From NCBI RefSeq assembly GCF_022811925.1, contig NZ_CP065511.1, positions 2,597,501 to 2,661,500 on the forward strand: a DNA stretch of 64,000 nt. The letters are read 5' to 3'. Position 1 is the first letter of the stretch. Each line of letters opens with the position of its first letter. The notes beneath the pieces were generated by a model. The model searched no databases. It was not told the origin of the DNA and worked only from the letters and a program-made list of their open reading frames with translations. Of the stretch, positions 35,150 through 44,019 are shown piece by piece. A program made the translations under genes and the position numbers. Source of the stretch: Cytobacillus oceanisediminis. Its GTDB lineage: Bacteria > Bacillota > Bacilli > Bacillales > Cytobacillaceae.

Positions 35150-36160
35150 TTAACAAATCCTGGGCAGCAACAATCCGGCAAGTCGGTGCAAACTGCGTGT
35201 TGTCCCAAGAGGTGTCTTTAAGAAAAGCTTCCCCGCACTTTTATTTGTGCCGGTTACCCGCCCAATGACAGCAGCGTTTTCACCTAACGGATGTTTTCTT
35301 AATGATTGAAGTGCCAGCTTCTCCTTCTTTGAATCTACCACCAAAATAATCTTTCCTTCATTTGCGAGATAAAGAGGGTCGAAGCCTAAAATATCGCATG
35401 CCCCATGAACATCACCCCTAATCGGAATCGATGGTTCATCAATTTCGCAATTAAAATGAAAGTCCTCGCAAAGCTCCACAAGAGCTGTTGCAAGGCCTCC
35501 CCTTGTAGGATCTTTTATTAATCGTATTCCATCTGTCGTTTGCACCAGGCTCTGTATAAGCCCATTAAGGGAAGCGCAATCACTTGCAACATCCGAAAGT
35601 AAGCCAAGCTCTTTTCTGGCGCTGAGAATTGCAATTCCATGGTCTCCGATTGTTCCGCTTAAAATGATCGAATCGCCTTTCTGAATCCCTTCTGGCTGTA
35701 ATTTCTGTCCGTTTTCCACTGCTCCAATGCCGGTAGTATTGATGAATAACTGATCAGCACTTCCTTTTTCCACCACTTTTGTGTCTCCTGCCACAATTCT
35801 GATCCCTGCTTTTTCAGCTTCGGCAGCCATGCTGTTAACCACTTCCTTCAAATCTTTAAGGGGCAGGCCTTCTTCAATAATAAATCCTGCTGTCATAAAT
35901 TTAGGAATGGCACCGCTGACAGCCAAGTCATTAACAGTCCCAGTAACAGCGAGCTTCCCAATGTTTCCTCCTGGAAAGAAGCTCGGTTTTACAACATAGC
36001 TATCAGTTGTTAATGCAATGGTTTCGGAACTGCATTGGAATATGGCCGAATCGTACTTTGTATGCTCCCCATGGCCAAATGCTTTTTCAAAAACATCCTT
36101 GATCAGCTTATGTGTCAGCTCCCCGCCTTCCCCATGGGCCAAATTTATCCGCTGCAGCAT
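35150..36160 (-). CDS. hypE: Hydrogenase expression/formation protein HypE
   Basis: A 336-residue AIR-synthase-fold enzyme that dehydrates the thiocarboxamide on its C-terminal Cys to thiocyanate, giving the cyanide ligands of the NiFe site. The end LPRIC carries the essential Cys. The N-terminus INLAHGEGGELTHKLI is standard. ATG 36160 with GGGAGGAG is preferred over the upstream in-frame ATG; it lies two bases after hypD. HypE is a fold relative of SelD. Confidence 0.94.
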   Translation of the reverse strand: MLQRINLAHGEGGELTHKLIKDVFEKAFGHGEHTKYDSAIFQCSSETIALTTDSYVVKPSFFPGGNIGKLAVTGTVNDLAVSGAIPKFMTAGFIIEEGLPLKDLKEVVNSMAAEAEKAGIRIVAGDTKVVEKGSADQLFINTTGIGAVENGQKLQPEGIQKGDSIILSGTIGDHGIAILSARKELGLLSDVASDCASLNGLIQSLVQTTDGIRLIKDPTRGGLATALVELCEDFHFNCEIDEPSIPIRGDVHGACDILGFDPLYLANEGKIILVVDSKKEKLALQSLRKHPLGENAAVIGRVTGTNKSAGKLFLKTPLGTTRSLHRLAGLLLPRIC

Positions 36161-36162
36161 GA

Positions 36163-37272
36163 TCACTCCTCCCTCATATAGTGGTAATGTGCTGCACATG
36201 TTCCTTCTGATGAAACCATGCAGGGGCCTATTGGATTAGCTGGTGTGCAGGCTTTGTTGAAAAGGATACATTCTTCAGGAACAGCCAATCCCCGAATGAC
36301 TTCACCGCATCGGCATTTTGTCTTTCGGGGAGGGTCAACATGAATCTTAAATTTGTTTTTGGCATCAAATGTTTGGTAATTCTCTTTAAGTACCAGGCCA
36401 CTTTTGGGAATCGCCCCTATTCCACGCCAAACTTCATTTGCTGGCTGTAAATATTTACTCATTAGGCTTTTGGCAGAGGCGTTTCCTGACTCTGAAACTA
36501 CGTAAGGGTAATCATTAATGATTTCTGATTTATTTTCTAAACAAAGCTGCAGCAATTTATAAATGCTGCTTAGAAGCTGGACAGGCTCAAAACCAGAAAT
36601 GACTCCAGGCATCCTATATTCTTCTGCTAAAAAAGAGTAACTCTCTTTTCCTAGCACAACGGACACATGGCCGGGGAGCAAAAAACCGTCCAGGTGAATT
36701 TCGCCTGCTTCGAGAAGAGCCCGTAAAACTGGCTCGACCAATTTAGTCGTCATCCAAACGCTAAAATTGGTTAAACCTCTAAGTTCTGCTTCCTGAATGG
36801 CTGCAGCCAGCAAAGGAATCGTGGTTTCAAAGCCAATGCCTAAAAAAATAACTTCCTTGTCAGGATTTTCTTCAGCGATTTGAAGGCTGTCCAATGGGGA
36901 ATAAACTACACGAATATCCTTTCCCTCTGTTTTGGCTTCAAGCAAAGAATGCTTGGATCCCGGGACGCGCATCATATCCCCAAATGTACATAGAATTCGG
37001 CCGCTTTCCTTTGATAAGCTGATCATGCTGTCTATCGTTTTTTGGTCTGTTACACAAACAGGGCAGCCCGGGCCCGCTATTAATCGAACGTAATCTTTTA
37101 ATCTTGTTTTTACACCCGTTTTAGCTAGAGCCATCGTATGGGAGCCGCATACCTCCATAAAAACAGGTTTACGGCCAGTCAGTTGAATATATTGCTTAGC
37201 TAAATGAATGACTGCTTCTGCTGACTGCTTGCTTAGAACCGGATCAGAAAAGGGTGCCATGCTGTCCATCAA
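36163..37272 (-). CDS. hypD: Hydrogenase formation protein HypD
   Basis: A 369-residue [4Fe-4S] protein on which, with HypC, the Fe(CN)2CO group is built. CGSHT, GPGCPVCVT, the FGDMMRVPG motif and the C-terminal cluster Cys set (CRCGEVIRGLAVPEEC and following) are present. It overlaps the 3' end of hypC by 29 bases, showing translational coupling. Normal length. Confidence 0.93.
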   Translation of the reverse strand: MMDSMAPFSDPVLSKQSAEAVIHLAKQYIQLTGRKPVFMEVCGSHTMALAKTGVKTRLKDYVRLIAGPGCPVCVTDQKTIDSMISLSKESGRILCTFGDMMRVPGSKHSLLEAKTEGKDIRVVYSPLDSLQIAEENPDKEVIFLGIGFETTIPLLAAAIQEAELRGLTNFSVWMTTKLVEPVLRALLEAGEIHLDGFLLPGHVSVVLGKESYSFLAEEYRMPGVISGFEPVQLLSSIYKLLQLCLENKSEIINDYPYVVSESGNASAKSLMSKYLQPANEVWRGIGAIPKSGLVLKENYQTFDAKNKFKIHVDPPRKTKCRCGEVIRGLAVPEECILFNKACTPANPIGPCMVSSEGTCAAHYHYMREE

Positions 37273-37477
37273 TTATTTTCCTCCATTCTTCCATGCTTTC
37301 GCGTGCATATTCCTCATTGATGATGGTCATAGCCTGTCCTGCATGAAGCAGGACATAATCATTGATTTTTACCTCTGGAACAAAGAGGATGCCCACATAC
37401 ATCTTTGAACCCATAACTTCGACAAGAGCACGGTCTTCTTCAAGTTTAATCACTTTGGATGGAACACCTACACACAT
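37244..37477 (-). CDS. hypC: Hydrogenase assembly chaperone HypC
   Basis: A 77-residue chaperone that carries the Fe(CN)2CO unit and holds the large subunit open. ATG 37477 is chosen because HypC must start Met-Cys: MCVGVPSKV. The Cys becomes the N-terminal ligand. GGCGGTG ribosome site. Five bases after hypF. Confidence 0.93.
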   Translation of the reverse strand: MCVGVPSKVIKLEEDRALVEVMGSKMYVGILFVPEVKINDYVLLHAGQAMTIINEEYARESMEEWRKIIDGQHGTLF

Positions 37478-37482
37478 AGGAA

Positions 37483-39780
37483 TCACCGCCTTTTTTCCTC
37501 TTTAGCTTTAGTCTGTTGGGCTGCAATCATTAATTGCCCTAATGATAATCCGCCATCATGGCAAGGAACTTTCTTATGCGTATAAACAGAAAAACCTTTC
37601 CCCTGAAGGTGTCTGGAAAGCTCTTGGGCAAGAAATAAATTTTGAAATGATCCTCCTGAAAAGACAATCTGCCGGTTATAGTCAGGTCTTTCATCTGCTT
37701 TACTTAAAATTAAGTTTACGGATGCAGATACCACTGTTTGATGAAATCTTTGAATAATAGCAGCTGGCGGCACCGACTCGAAATATTCCTGGATTATTTT
37801 ATAAATCATCGGCGAGAAGTCGAGCTGGTATGGTTCTCCTTTGTTTTTTATAAGCTTAAACGGATATGGTTTGCAGTTTGCTGAATGAGGTCTGTATATA
37901 TAATCTGATAATTTAATAGCTGCTTCTCCCTCGTAAGTGGACGTTTGGCAGATTCCTAATATGGCACTTACAGCATCGAAAAGCCTCCCGCACGTTCCGG
38001 CAAGTGGTGAATTGATCTTCTTATTCACCATATTTTCAATTATGTTAATTTCCCTGGCTTTTTGAGGAAACAGTTTAATAGCCAAATCTTTTCCATGACT
38101 TGGCCAGAAATGAACGATCATACCAGCTGCATTTCTCCAGGGCTCCATTACAGATTTCTCACCGCCAGGAAGCGGACTATATGTGAGATGGCCCAGCCGT
38201 TCATAGGAAGCGGCACTGCCATATAATAATTCAAACCCCCAAATATGGCCGTCATCCCCGTAGCCTGTACCATCAAGAATCAGGCCAAAACATGGTTCAT
38301 GCAGATTATTGTCTGCCATGCATGATACATGGTGAGCGTGATGGTGCTGAACTTTAATCACTGTTCCCTTAAAACGACTGGCAGATTTATTTACGAGGTA
38401 CGATGGATGTGAGTCAACTGCAATAAATTCTTCCTTTAATCCTAGCCAGCTTTTATAATGATTCACTTGATTCTCATAATGCTGAAGCATCTCTTCATTA
38501 TCCAAATCTCCTATATGCGGCCCCATATAAATGCTGTGGCCTTTACCTGCAGCAAAAGCATTTTTTTGATTGCCTCCTAAAGCCAGGATGTGATTGAGCG
38601 GTAAGGCGGATGTAAAAACATCCGGTATAAAACCCCTAGAACGCCGGAGAAAAGTGATTTCCCCATCCTGATTCACTTGTATAACAGAGTCATCCACGGG
38701 GTGAAGAATAGGACGATTATGAGTAAGAACATAGTCACTAAGAATACCGGGGTCTTCTTTGAAATGAAGCGGCAGTCCGGACGGGTTAGAGCTTGTCAGT
38801 ACGATGCATTCCAGATTGCTGTTCTCAAACAGCAGATAATGGAGCGGCGAATACGGAAGCATGACACCGATGGTAGATAACCCTGGGGATAGCAGGTCAG
38901 GAAGTTCGCAGCTCTCTTTTTTTCTTAAAACAACGATCGGCATTTCTGGACTCTTTAGCATTTCCGCTTCTTTTTCTGTTAGCTGGCAATACTTCTTGGC
39001 AGTTTCAAGTGATTTTGCCATGATAGCCATAGGGCGCTGTGGCCTGTTTTTTCGAATTCTTATTTCATTAATCGCCTTTTCATTGTGTGCATCGCAGGCA
39101 AGATGATACCCGCCTATCCCCTTAATGCTTAGAATCTTACCATTCGATAAAAGGCTTGAGGCCTCTTGAATAGCTTTCTGATTTGTTTTCACAGGCTTCT
39201 TATTTAAATCATATAGAATTAGTTCAGGTCCGCAGTTAGGGCAGCACACCGGCTGTGCATGATGGCGGCGATTTGATGGATTTTCATATTCTTCCTGGCA
39301 GGATATACACATATGAAATTTGTCCATGGCAGTTTGGGGCCTGTCATAAGGAAGCCCCCGAATGATCGAATACCGCGGTCCGCATTGAGTGCAGTTTGTA
39401 AAAGGATAACGAAACCGCCTGTTATCCTCTTCACGCATGTCGTTTAAGCAGTCATTGCAGATTCCAGCATCTGCCGGTATTAATGGCTCAGCATGACCGC
39501 TTCGATTGCTTGGAACGATTATAAATTCCTTAAAAAACGATGGCTGATTTTCATCCACAATGATTTCTCTAATTTTTGCCAGTTGAGGAGGTCTGCTATG
39601 GATGTGATCGATCATGCTGGCAATTAAGTCCCTGGAGCCTTCTGCATGAATAATGACTCCTTCCAGATTATTTTGAACCGTTCCATTAATGTTGTATTTT
39701 TTTGAAAGGTTAAATATAAAGGGACGAAACCCGACACCCTGCACTCTTCCTGTTACTTTAATTCTGACTGCATACAGCAT
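37483..39780 (-). CDS. hypF: Carbamoyltransferase HypF
   Basis: A 765-residue enzyme that makes the carbamoyl group for the cyanide ligands and loads it on HypE. Domains in order: acylphosphatase (GRVQGVGFRPF, about 8-95), two zinc-finger Cys sets (CNDCL..CTQCGPR, CISCQ..CCPNCGPE), YrdC-like (about 200-380) and Kae1-like C-terminal domain with HHHAHH and GTGYGDDG. ATG 39780 has AAAGGAAG eight bases ahead. It overlaps hypB by 23 bases. Confidence 0.94.
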   Translation of the reverse strand: MLYAVRIKVTGRVQGVGFRPFIFNLSKKYNINGTVQNNLEGVIIHAEGSRDLIASMIDHIHSRPPQLAKIREIIVDENQPSFFKEFIIVPSNRSGHAEPLIPADAGICNDCLNDMREEDNRRFRYPFTNCTQCGPRYSIIRGLPYDRPQTAMDKFHMCISCQEEYENPSNRRHHAQPVCCPNCGPELILYDLNKKPVKTNQKAIQEASSLLSNGKILSIKGIGGYHLACDAHNEKAINEIRIRKNRPQRPMAIMAKSLETAKKYCQLTEKEAEMLKSPEMPIVVLRKKESCELPDLLSPGLSTIGVMLPYSPLHYLLFENSNLECIVLTSSNPSGLPLHFKEDPGILSDYVLTHNRPILHPVDDSVIQVNQDGEITFLRRSRGFIPDVFTSALPLNHILALGGNQKNAFAAGKGHSIYMGPHIGDLDNEEMLQHYENQVNHYKSWLGLKEEFIAVDSHPSYLVNKSASRFKGTVIKVQHHHAHHVSCMADNNLHEPCFGLILDGTGYGDDGHIWGFELLYGSAASYERLGHLTYSPLPGGEKSVMEPWRNAAGMIVHFWPSHGKDLAIKLFPQKAREINIIENMVNKKINSPLAGTCGRLFDAVSAILGICQTSTYEGEAAIKLSDYIYRPHSANCKPYPFKLIKNKGEPYQLDFSPMIYKIIQEYFESVPPAAIIQRFHQTVVSASVNLILSKADERPDYNRQIVFSGGSFQNLFLAQELSRHLQGKGFSVYTHKKVPCHDGGLSLGQLMIAAQQTKAKEEKRR

Positions 39781-40423
39781 TGGCATAAGCTTCCTTTAAC
39801 CAATTTATCCATTCCTCCATCCCCTCTGCTGACTGCGAAGACAGCGCAAGAAAATCAGCATCAGGATTAATAGTGTGTAAATCCCTCCGCGCTTCTTCTA
39901 AATCAAATTGTACGTAAGGGAGTAAATCTGTTTTATTGATAATTGTTAAATCGGTACGGTGAAACATCAAGGGGTATTTGGGAATTTTATCATTCCCTTC
40001 CGGTACACTGAGAATCACAGCTTTGTAATCTTGTCCCAAATCATAGCCTGAGGGACAGACCAGGTTGCCGATGTTCTCAATAAAAAGGATATCAATCTCT
40101 TCAAGCTGGAATTCAGATAATGTTTTTGCTATCATTCTTGCGTCAAGATGGCAGCCGCCAACTGTGTTAATTTGTACAGTTTTTACTCCTATAGCACGAA
40201 GCCTTTCTGCATCCCTCTCAGTTGCCAGATCACCCTCTATGACTGCGATTTTAAATTCCTTTGCCAGCGCTTTTACGGTTTTCTCAAGCAGTGTGGTTTT
40301 TCCCGCACCAGGCGAACTCATAAGATTGATGACAAGTGTTTGTTTTTGTTTAAACAAAGTTCTATTAAAATTGGCGGCAATATTGTTATTTTTCAAAACA
40401 TCATCGTCCAATTTAATCTTCAA
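39758..40423 (-). CDS. hypB: Hydrogenase nickel incorporation GTPase HypB
   Basis: A 221-residue SIMIBI GTPase that releases nickel to the large subunit with HypA. P-loop LMSSPGAGKTTLLE, EGDLATERDAERL, the metal-site GGCHLDARM and NKTDLLPY are intact. No N-terminal CxxCGC nickel motif or His-rich store. TTG 40423, with GAAGGAAG upstream, gives the family-typical MKI start; upstream ATG 40441 is an alternative. Overlaps hypA by 11 bases. Confidence 0.93.
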   Translation of the reverse strand: MKIKLDDDVLKNNNIAANFNRTLFKQKQTLVINLMSSPGAGKTTLLEKTVKALAKEFKIAVIEGDLATERDAERLRAIGVKTVQINTVGGCHLDARMIAKTLSEFQLEEIDILFIENIGNLVCPSGYDLGQDYKAVILSVPEGNDKIPKYPLMFHRTDLTIINKTDLLPYVQFDLEEARRDLHTINPDADFLALSSQSAEGMEEWINWLKEAYANAVCSQN

Positions 40424-40778
40424 AACGCTCACTTCCTTCATAAGACTCAACTTGAAAAGATTCACCGGATATTATCTCAGTATTTATTTGATTGCAATGT
40501 GGACAAAGGGCAATTCGGTAATCGGGGGTAAATTCTTTTCCGCACTCTTTGCACCTGGCTTTCGCTACTTCTCTTATAATCTTCAGCTCTGTTTTTTCGC
40601 TGATCAGGTTGTCCTCCAGTTTTTGAAAGAAACTAAATGCAAGTTCTAATGCATCGGGCAGAACATTGGAAAGTTCCCCGACAATAACAGAGATTCGATT
40701 AATCTTAACAAAGCCTCTATCGATGGCATCTGCTTCCACTATGTAAAGAATATCAGCCATTAGAGACATTTCGTGCAT
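40413..40778 (-). CDS. hypA: Hydrogenase nickel chaperone HypA
   Basis: A 121-residue zinc/nickel metallochaperone. MHEM at the start supplies the nickel-binding His; the zinc loop is CKECGKEF..CPHCNQ. GGAGG lies before ATG. First gene of the hydrogenase operon, which then runs without gaps larger than about 56 bases to 31819. No recognisable Fnr site was seen in the upstream region. Confidence 0.94.
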   Translation of the reverse strand: MHEMSLMADILYIVEADAIDRGFVKINRISVIVGELSNVLPDALELAFSFFQKLEDNLISEKTELKIIREVAKARCKECGKEFTPDYRIALCPHCNQINTEIISGESFQVESYEGSERFED

Positions 40779-40861
40779 TGGTAACCTCCTTCAGTAAAGA
40801 GACTGTTTATTAATAGATATTCTAAATTTTTCAGGAAAAGACCGAATGGTTTGATTGAAAA

Positions 40862-40902
40862 TAAAAAGCCCATTTCGGACCGAATGGTCTTCATTGGGCT
40901 TC
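40862..40902 (-). terminator. Terminator between DUF2512 gene and the hydrogenase operon
   Basis: AAGCCCA/TGGGCTT stem with T-run on the minus strand. The internal GACCGAATGGTC is repeated in part at 40840-40851. Confidence 0.75.
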
Positions 40903-40919
40903 TAACTCTAAATATTTAA

Positions 40920-41363
40920 TCAATCCCAATCCCGTGTCGGCTCTTTCTCCTCCGCCATTTCCATTCCATAAGCAAGGCGAGGGTTCAAGGCGGCTTCCTT
41001 GCGGTTATTCTGGTGATTGGAAGCTGCGGTTTTTAATATATAGCGGTGGATAAACACCTCGGAAAGAGTGATAATTCCTGCTGCAATGACACTTCCCCAC
41101 GCTATTTGCAAGTAACTGTTAAGCAATACACTCCCAAAAACCCATACAGATGCATAAACCAGGAAAAAGTCAGCAATGAGGGCATTCCGGTTTCCCAGGC
41201 GGGGAAGAATGATCCGATCACCAAGCATATATGACATAACCGTTACCAGTAGGCTGAAAGAAACAATATCGGCAAATGTTGCATCGAAAAATAAATCAAG
41301 TGCTATGGCAAAAGCAATCATGCTTGATACAAATTTAAGTACAAAAATTAATGTTTTATTCAT
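40920..41363 (-). CDS. DUF2512 (YndM-like) membrane protein, second copy
   Basis: A 147-residue protein with four membrane helices and the family stretch VMSYMLGDRIILPRLGNRNALIAD, divided over helix 2 and loop. ATG 41363 has AGGAGG nine bases ahead; an upstream in-frame start lacks a site. Paralogue of the protein at 7886-8338. Function unknown. Confidence 0.8.
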   Translation of the reverse strand: MNKTLIFVLKFVSSMIAFAIALDLFFDATFADIVSFSLLVTVMSYMLGDRIILPRLGNRNALIADFFLVYASVWVFGSVLLNSYLQIAWGSVIAAGIITLSEVFIHRYILKTAASNHQNNRKEAALNPRLAYGMEMAEEKEPTRDWD

Positions 41364-41570
41364 ATGTGGTCCTCCTTTGCCTATAGTTTTTATCAATCTG
41401 AAGAATCCCATTCATTTTCCTTTCATTCGCGGCAAAAGCAATTTTTTCAAAAAAATAAACAACTTGTTCAGTGCCTCTCAATATAATGGTAGTAAAAAGG
41501 ATTACATTTTAAGTTAAAGGTTGTGGAAGAGTGATACTCCGAGACAAAATACTTAATGTGGTGATAATAG

Positions 41571-42095
41571 GTGAGTGCTGAATATAAATTTCAAAATCTT
41601 CAGGAAAGGAATTTGACTTTTGAACAGGTATTCAACCGTATCTTACTTTTTATGAAGCGAAATCCTGATGGGAATTTCAGACTGATGATCGGAACCGATT
41701 CACAGGTCCATTGCAATCGCACAGTTTTTATTACCGGGATTGTTATTCAAAACGAGCGAAAAGGTGCCTGGGCATGTATTCGAAAAACAGTAATCCCCAG
41801 GAAAATGCTGCATCTTCATGAGAGAATTTCCTATGAAACCTCGCTGACAGAAGAAGTGGTCTCTTTGTTTACAGAGGAATACAAAGATAAAATGTTTGAT
41901 ATCGTTCTTCCATTCATCTACAAAGGCGGCTCTTTCTCCATGGAAGGACACATGGACATAGGATCAGGCAAGAGAAATAAAACGAGGGAATTTGTGAAGG
42001 AAATGGTCTCCAGAATCGAATCAATCGGCCTCGAGCCAAAAATAAAGCCGGAAGCATTCGTAGCCTCCAGCTATGCTAATCGATATACGAAATAA
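41571..42095 (+). CDS. YkuK-family ribonuclease H-like protein
   Basis: A 174-residue protein of the DUF458/YkuK family with an RNase H-like fold; MIGTDSQVHCNRTVFITGIV is the family core with the acidic residue. Start GTG 41571, weak ribosome site. Function in the cell is not settled. Own terminator. Confidence 0.75.
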   Translation: MSAEYKFQNLQERNLTFEQVFNRILLFMKRNPDGNFRLMIGTDSQVHCNRTVFITGIVIQNERKGAWACIRKTVIPRKMLHLHERISYETSLTEEVVSLFTEEYKDKMFDIVLPFIYKGGSFSMEGHMDIGSGKRNKTREFVKEMVSRIESIGLEPKIKPEAFVASSYANRYTK

Positions 42096-42124
42096 AAAGA
42101 ACTCAAGTTGATGAGTTCTTTTCA
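42093..42124 (+). terminator. Terminator of YkuK-like gene
   Basis: AAAGAACTCA/TGAGTTCTTT stem with T-run. Confidence 0.8.
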
Positions 42125-42136
42125 TTGAGAGGCAAA

Positions 42137-42598
42137 CTAAACGCCTGCATGTTCCCTATATTCCTGTTCGGCCTTTGATGCGACAGCCTCTGTCAGTTCA
42201 GCAGTAATTTCCGGAAGAGCAGTATTAAGCAATGAATTTGCCACTTTAGCCATCATTCCCTCTGCTGATATTTCAAGTGACCCTGTCATGATGTTTATAT
42301 TATTCCTTCCTTTTTCTGCAAGAAAATATCCATGTCCAGTAAACTTCTCATTAAGTCCTGTTAAATGAAACGTAACCTTTGTCGGCTCCTGCCAGCTCGT
42401 TATATCCACTTTTAATTCAATTTTTTTCTTAATAATCCCCATATCGCTTTTAAAGCTCCAGGTTGATTCTCTGTCACTTAGTACCTCATGTGCAATATAA
42501 CCGGGCACTAAGGGTGCCCAATTTCCAATATCACTGACAAAGTTCCATATTGCCTCAATCGGTATGTTTACTTCCTCCTGATGTGTGCAGCTTGCCAT
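42137..42598 (-). CDS. SRPBCC/CoxG-like lipid-binding-fold protein
   Basis: A 153-residue START-fold protein. N-terminal EEVNIPIEAIWNFVSDIGNW and C-terminal long helix are typical of the CoxG/SRPBCC group, which binds hydrophobic ligands; no CO-dehydrogenase genes are nearby. ATG 42598 with GGGGCGG is preferred. Monocistronic. Confidence 0.75.
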   Translation of the reverse strand: MASCTHQEEVNIPIEAIWNFVSDIGNWAPLVPGYIAHEVLSDRESTWSFKSDMGIIKKKIELKVDITSWQEPTKVTFHLTGLNEKFTGHGYFLAEKGRNNINIMTGSLEISAEGMMAKVANSLLNTALPEITAELTEAVASKAEQEYREHAGV

Positions 42599-42832
42599 TT
42601 TTACCGCCCCTTTAAGACTTTCATAGTTGTTTTCCATGCATATCTATTCGGAATGGACGGGTAAAATTCATGAATTAATTAATCTCCGGTTGCCAAATTA
42701 ATTTTTAACATTCCTCTTCACTTAAATGAGCCGAATAATAAGAAGAATTAAAGTGAAACTTATAGTATTGTTGTAAATTCATCAAAACTTATTCTTAGTT
42801 GAAGAACAAAAACTGGAACAGGAGTGCTGAAA

Positions 42833-43966
42833 ATGAAGGCAGTAACCTATCAGGGACCCAACCGGGTAGCTGTGACCAATGAGGATGACCCGAGGCTGGA
42901 TAAAAAGGATGACATTATTGTCAGGATTACTTCCACAGCAATATGCGGCTCTGATTTGCATCTGTATCAGGGGAATATGCCGCTGCCGGAAGGATATATT
43001 ATTGGACATGAACCAATGGGGATTGTTGAGGAAGTCGGGCCTGAAGTAACCAAAGTAAAAAAAGGCGACAGAGTGGTCATTCCCTTTAATGTTTCCTGCG
43101 GAGAGTGTGTATACTGCAAGCAGGACCAAACAAGTCAATGTGACAATTCGAATCCGCATTATGATTCAGGAGGCTATTTTGGGTATACTGAAAAATTTGG
43201 GAATCATCCAGGAGGCCAGGCGGAATATTTAAGAGTCCCCTTTGGCAATTTCACTCCATTTCTTGTACCCGAATCATGCGAGCTTGAAGATGAATCACTG
43301 CTGTTTTTATCTGATGTCCTCCCTACTGCTTATTGGAGCGTCGTGAACGCAGGGGTTAAAAAAGGCGATACAGTCATTGTTCTGGGCTGCGGTCCTGTTG
43401 GATTAATGGCACAGAAATTTGCCTGGATGGAAGGTGCAGAACGTGTCATTGCCGTGGATTATCTTGATTATCGGATGAATCATGCCAAGGCATCAAATAA
43501 GGTCGAGGTATTTGAATTCACAAAGTATCCTGATATGGGAGAGCATTTAAAGGAAATCACCCATGGAGGCGCTGACGTTGTTATTGACTGTGTAGGAATG
43601 GATGGCAAAAAGTCACCTCTGGAATTCATTGAACAAAAGCTAAAGCTTCAAGGCGGTACGCTCGGGCCAATACAGATTGCAGCTAAAGCGGTCGGAAAAA
43701 CAGGAACGGTTCAGCTTACAGGTGTTTATGGGGCTAACTATAACATGTTCCCGCTGGGTGCCTTCTTCGCCAGAAACATCAATTTGAAAATGGGACAGGC
43801 TCCTGTCATTCCATTCATGCCCATGCTGTATGAAAAAATTGTCAATGAAGAATTTGATCCGAAAGACATCATTACCCATAAAATTAATCTTGAAGACGCA
43901 AGTCATGGCTATAGAATTTTCAATAGCCATGAAGACAATTGCATAAAAGTAGTTTTAAAGCCCTAA
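42833..43966 (+). CDS. Zinc-dependent alcohol dehydrogenase (formaldehyde-dehydrogenase-like)
   Basis: A 377-residue medium-chain dehydrogenase. Catalytic zinc ligands in CGSDLH and GHEPMG, structural zinc lobe CGECVYCKQDQTSQC, and the NAD site VLGCGPVGLMAQ are present. The insert around PHYDSGGYFGY and the length fit the glutathione-independent formaldehyde dehydrogenase-like group. ATG 42833 has CAGGAG ahead. Confidence 0.85.
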   Translation: MKAVTYQGPNRVAVTNEDDPRLDKKDDIIVRITSTAICGSDLHLYQGNMPLPEGYIIGHEPMGIVEEVGPEVTKVKKGDRVVIPFNVSCGECVYCKQDQTSQCDNSNPHYDSGGYFGYTEKFGNHPGGQAEYLRVPFGNFTPFLVPESCELEDESLLFLSDVLPTAYWSVVNAGVKKGDTVIVLGCGPVGLMAQKFAWMEGAERVIAVDYLDYRMNHAKASNKVEVFEFTKYPDMGEHLKEITHGGADVVIDCVGMDGKKSPLEFIEQKLKLQGGTLGPIQIAAKAVGKTGTVQLTGVYGANYNMFPLGAFFARNINLKMGQAPVIPFMPMLYEKIVNEEFDPKDIITHKINLEDASHGYRIFNSHEDNCIKVVLKP

Positions 43967-43970
43967 TACG

Positions 43971-44004
43971 TAAAAGCCTGCTGTCTTGCCAGCAGGCTTT
44001 TTTA
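43971..44004. terminator. Bidirectional terminator
   Basis: AAAGCCTGCT/AGCAGGCTTT stem between convergent genes. Confidence 0.85.
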
Positions 44005-44019
44005 ATGAGCATGAGGGTA

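Noticed and set aside
35150..36160. Second SelD copy
   Set aside because: It is HypE: C-terminal LPRIC, no G(U/C)GCK loop, and it lies among hyp genes.
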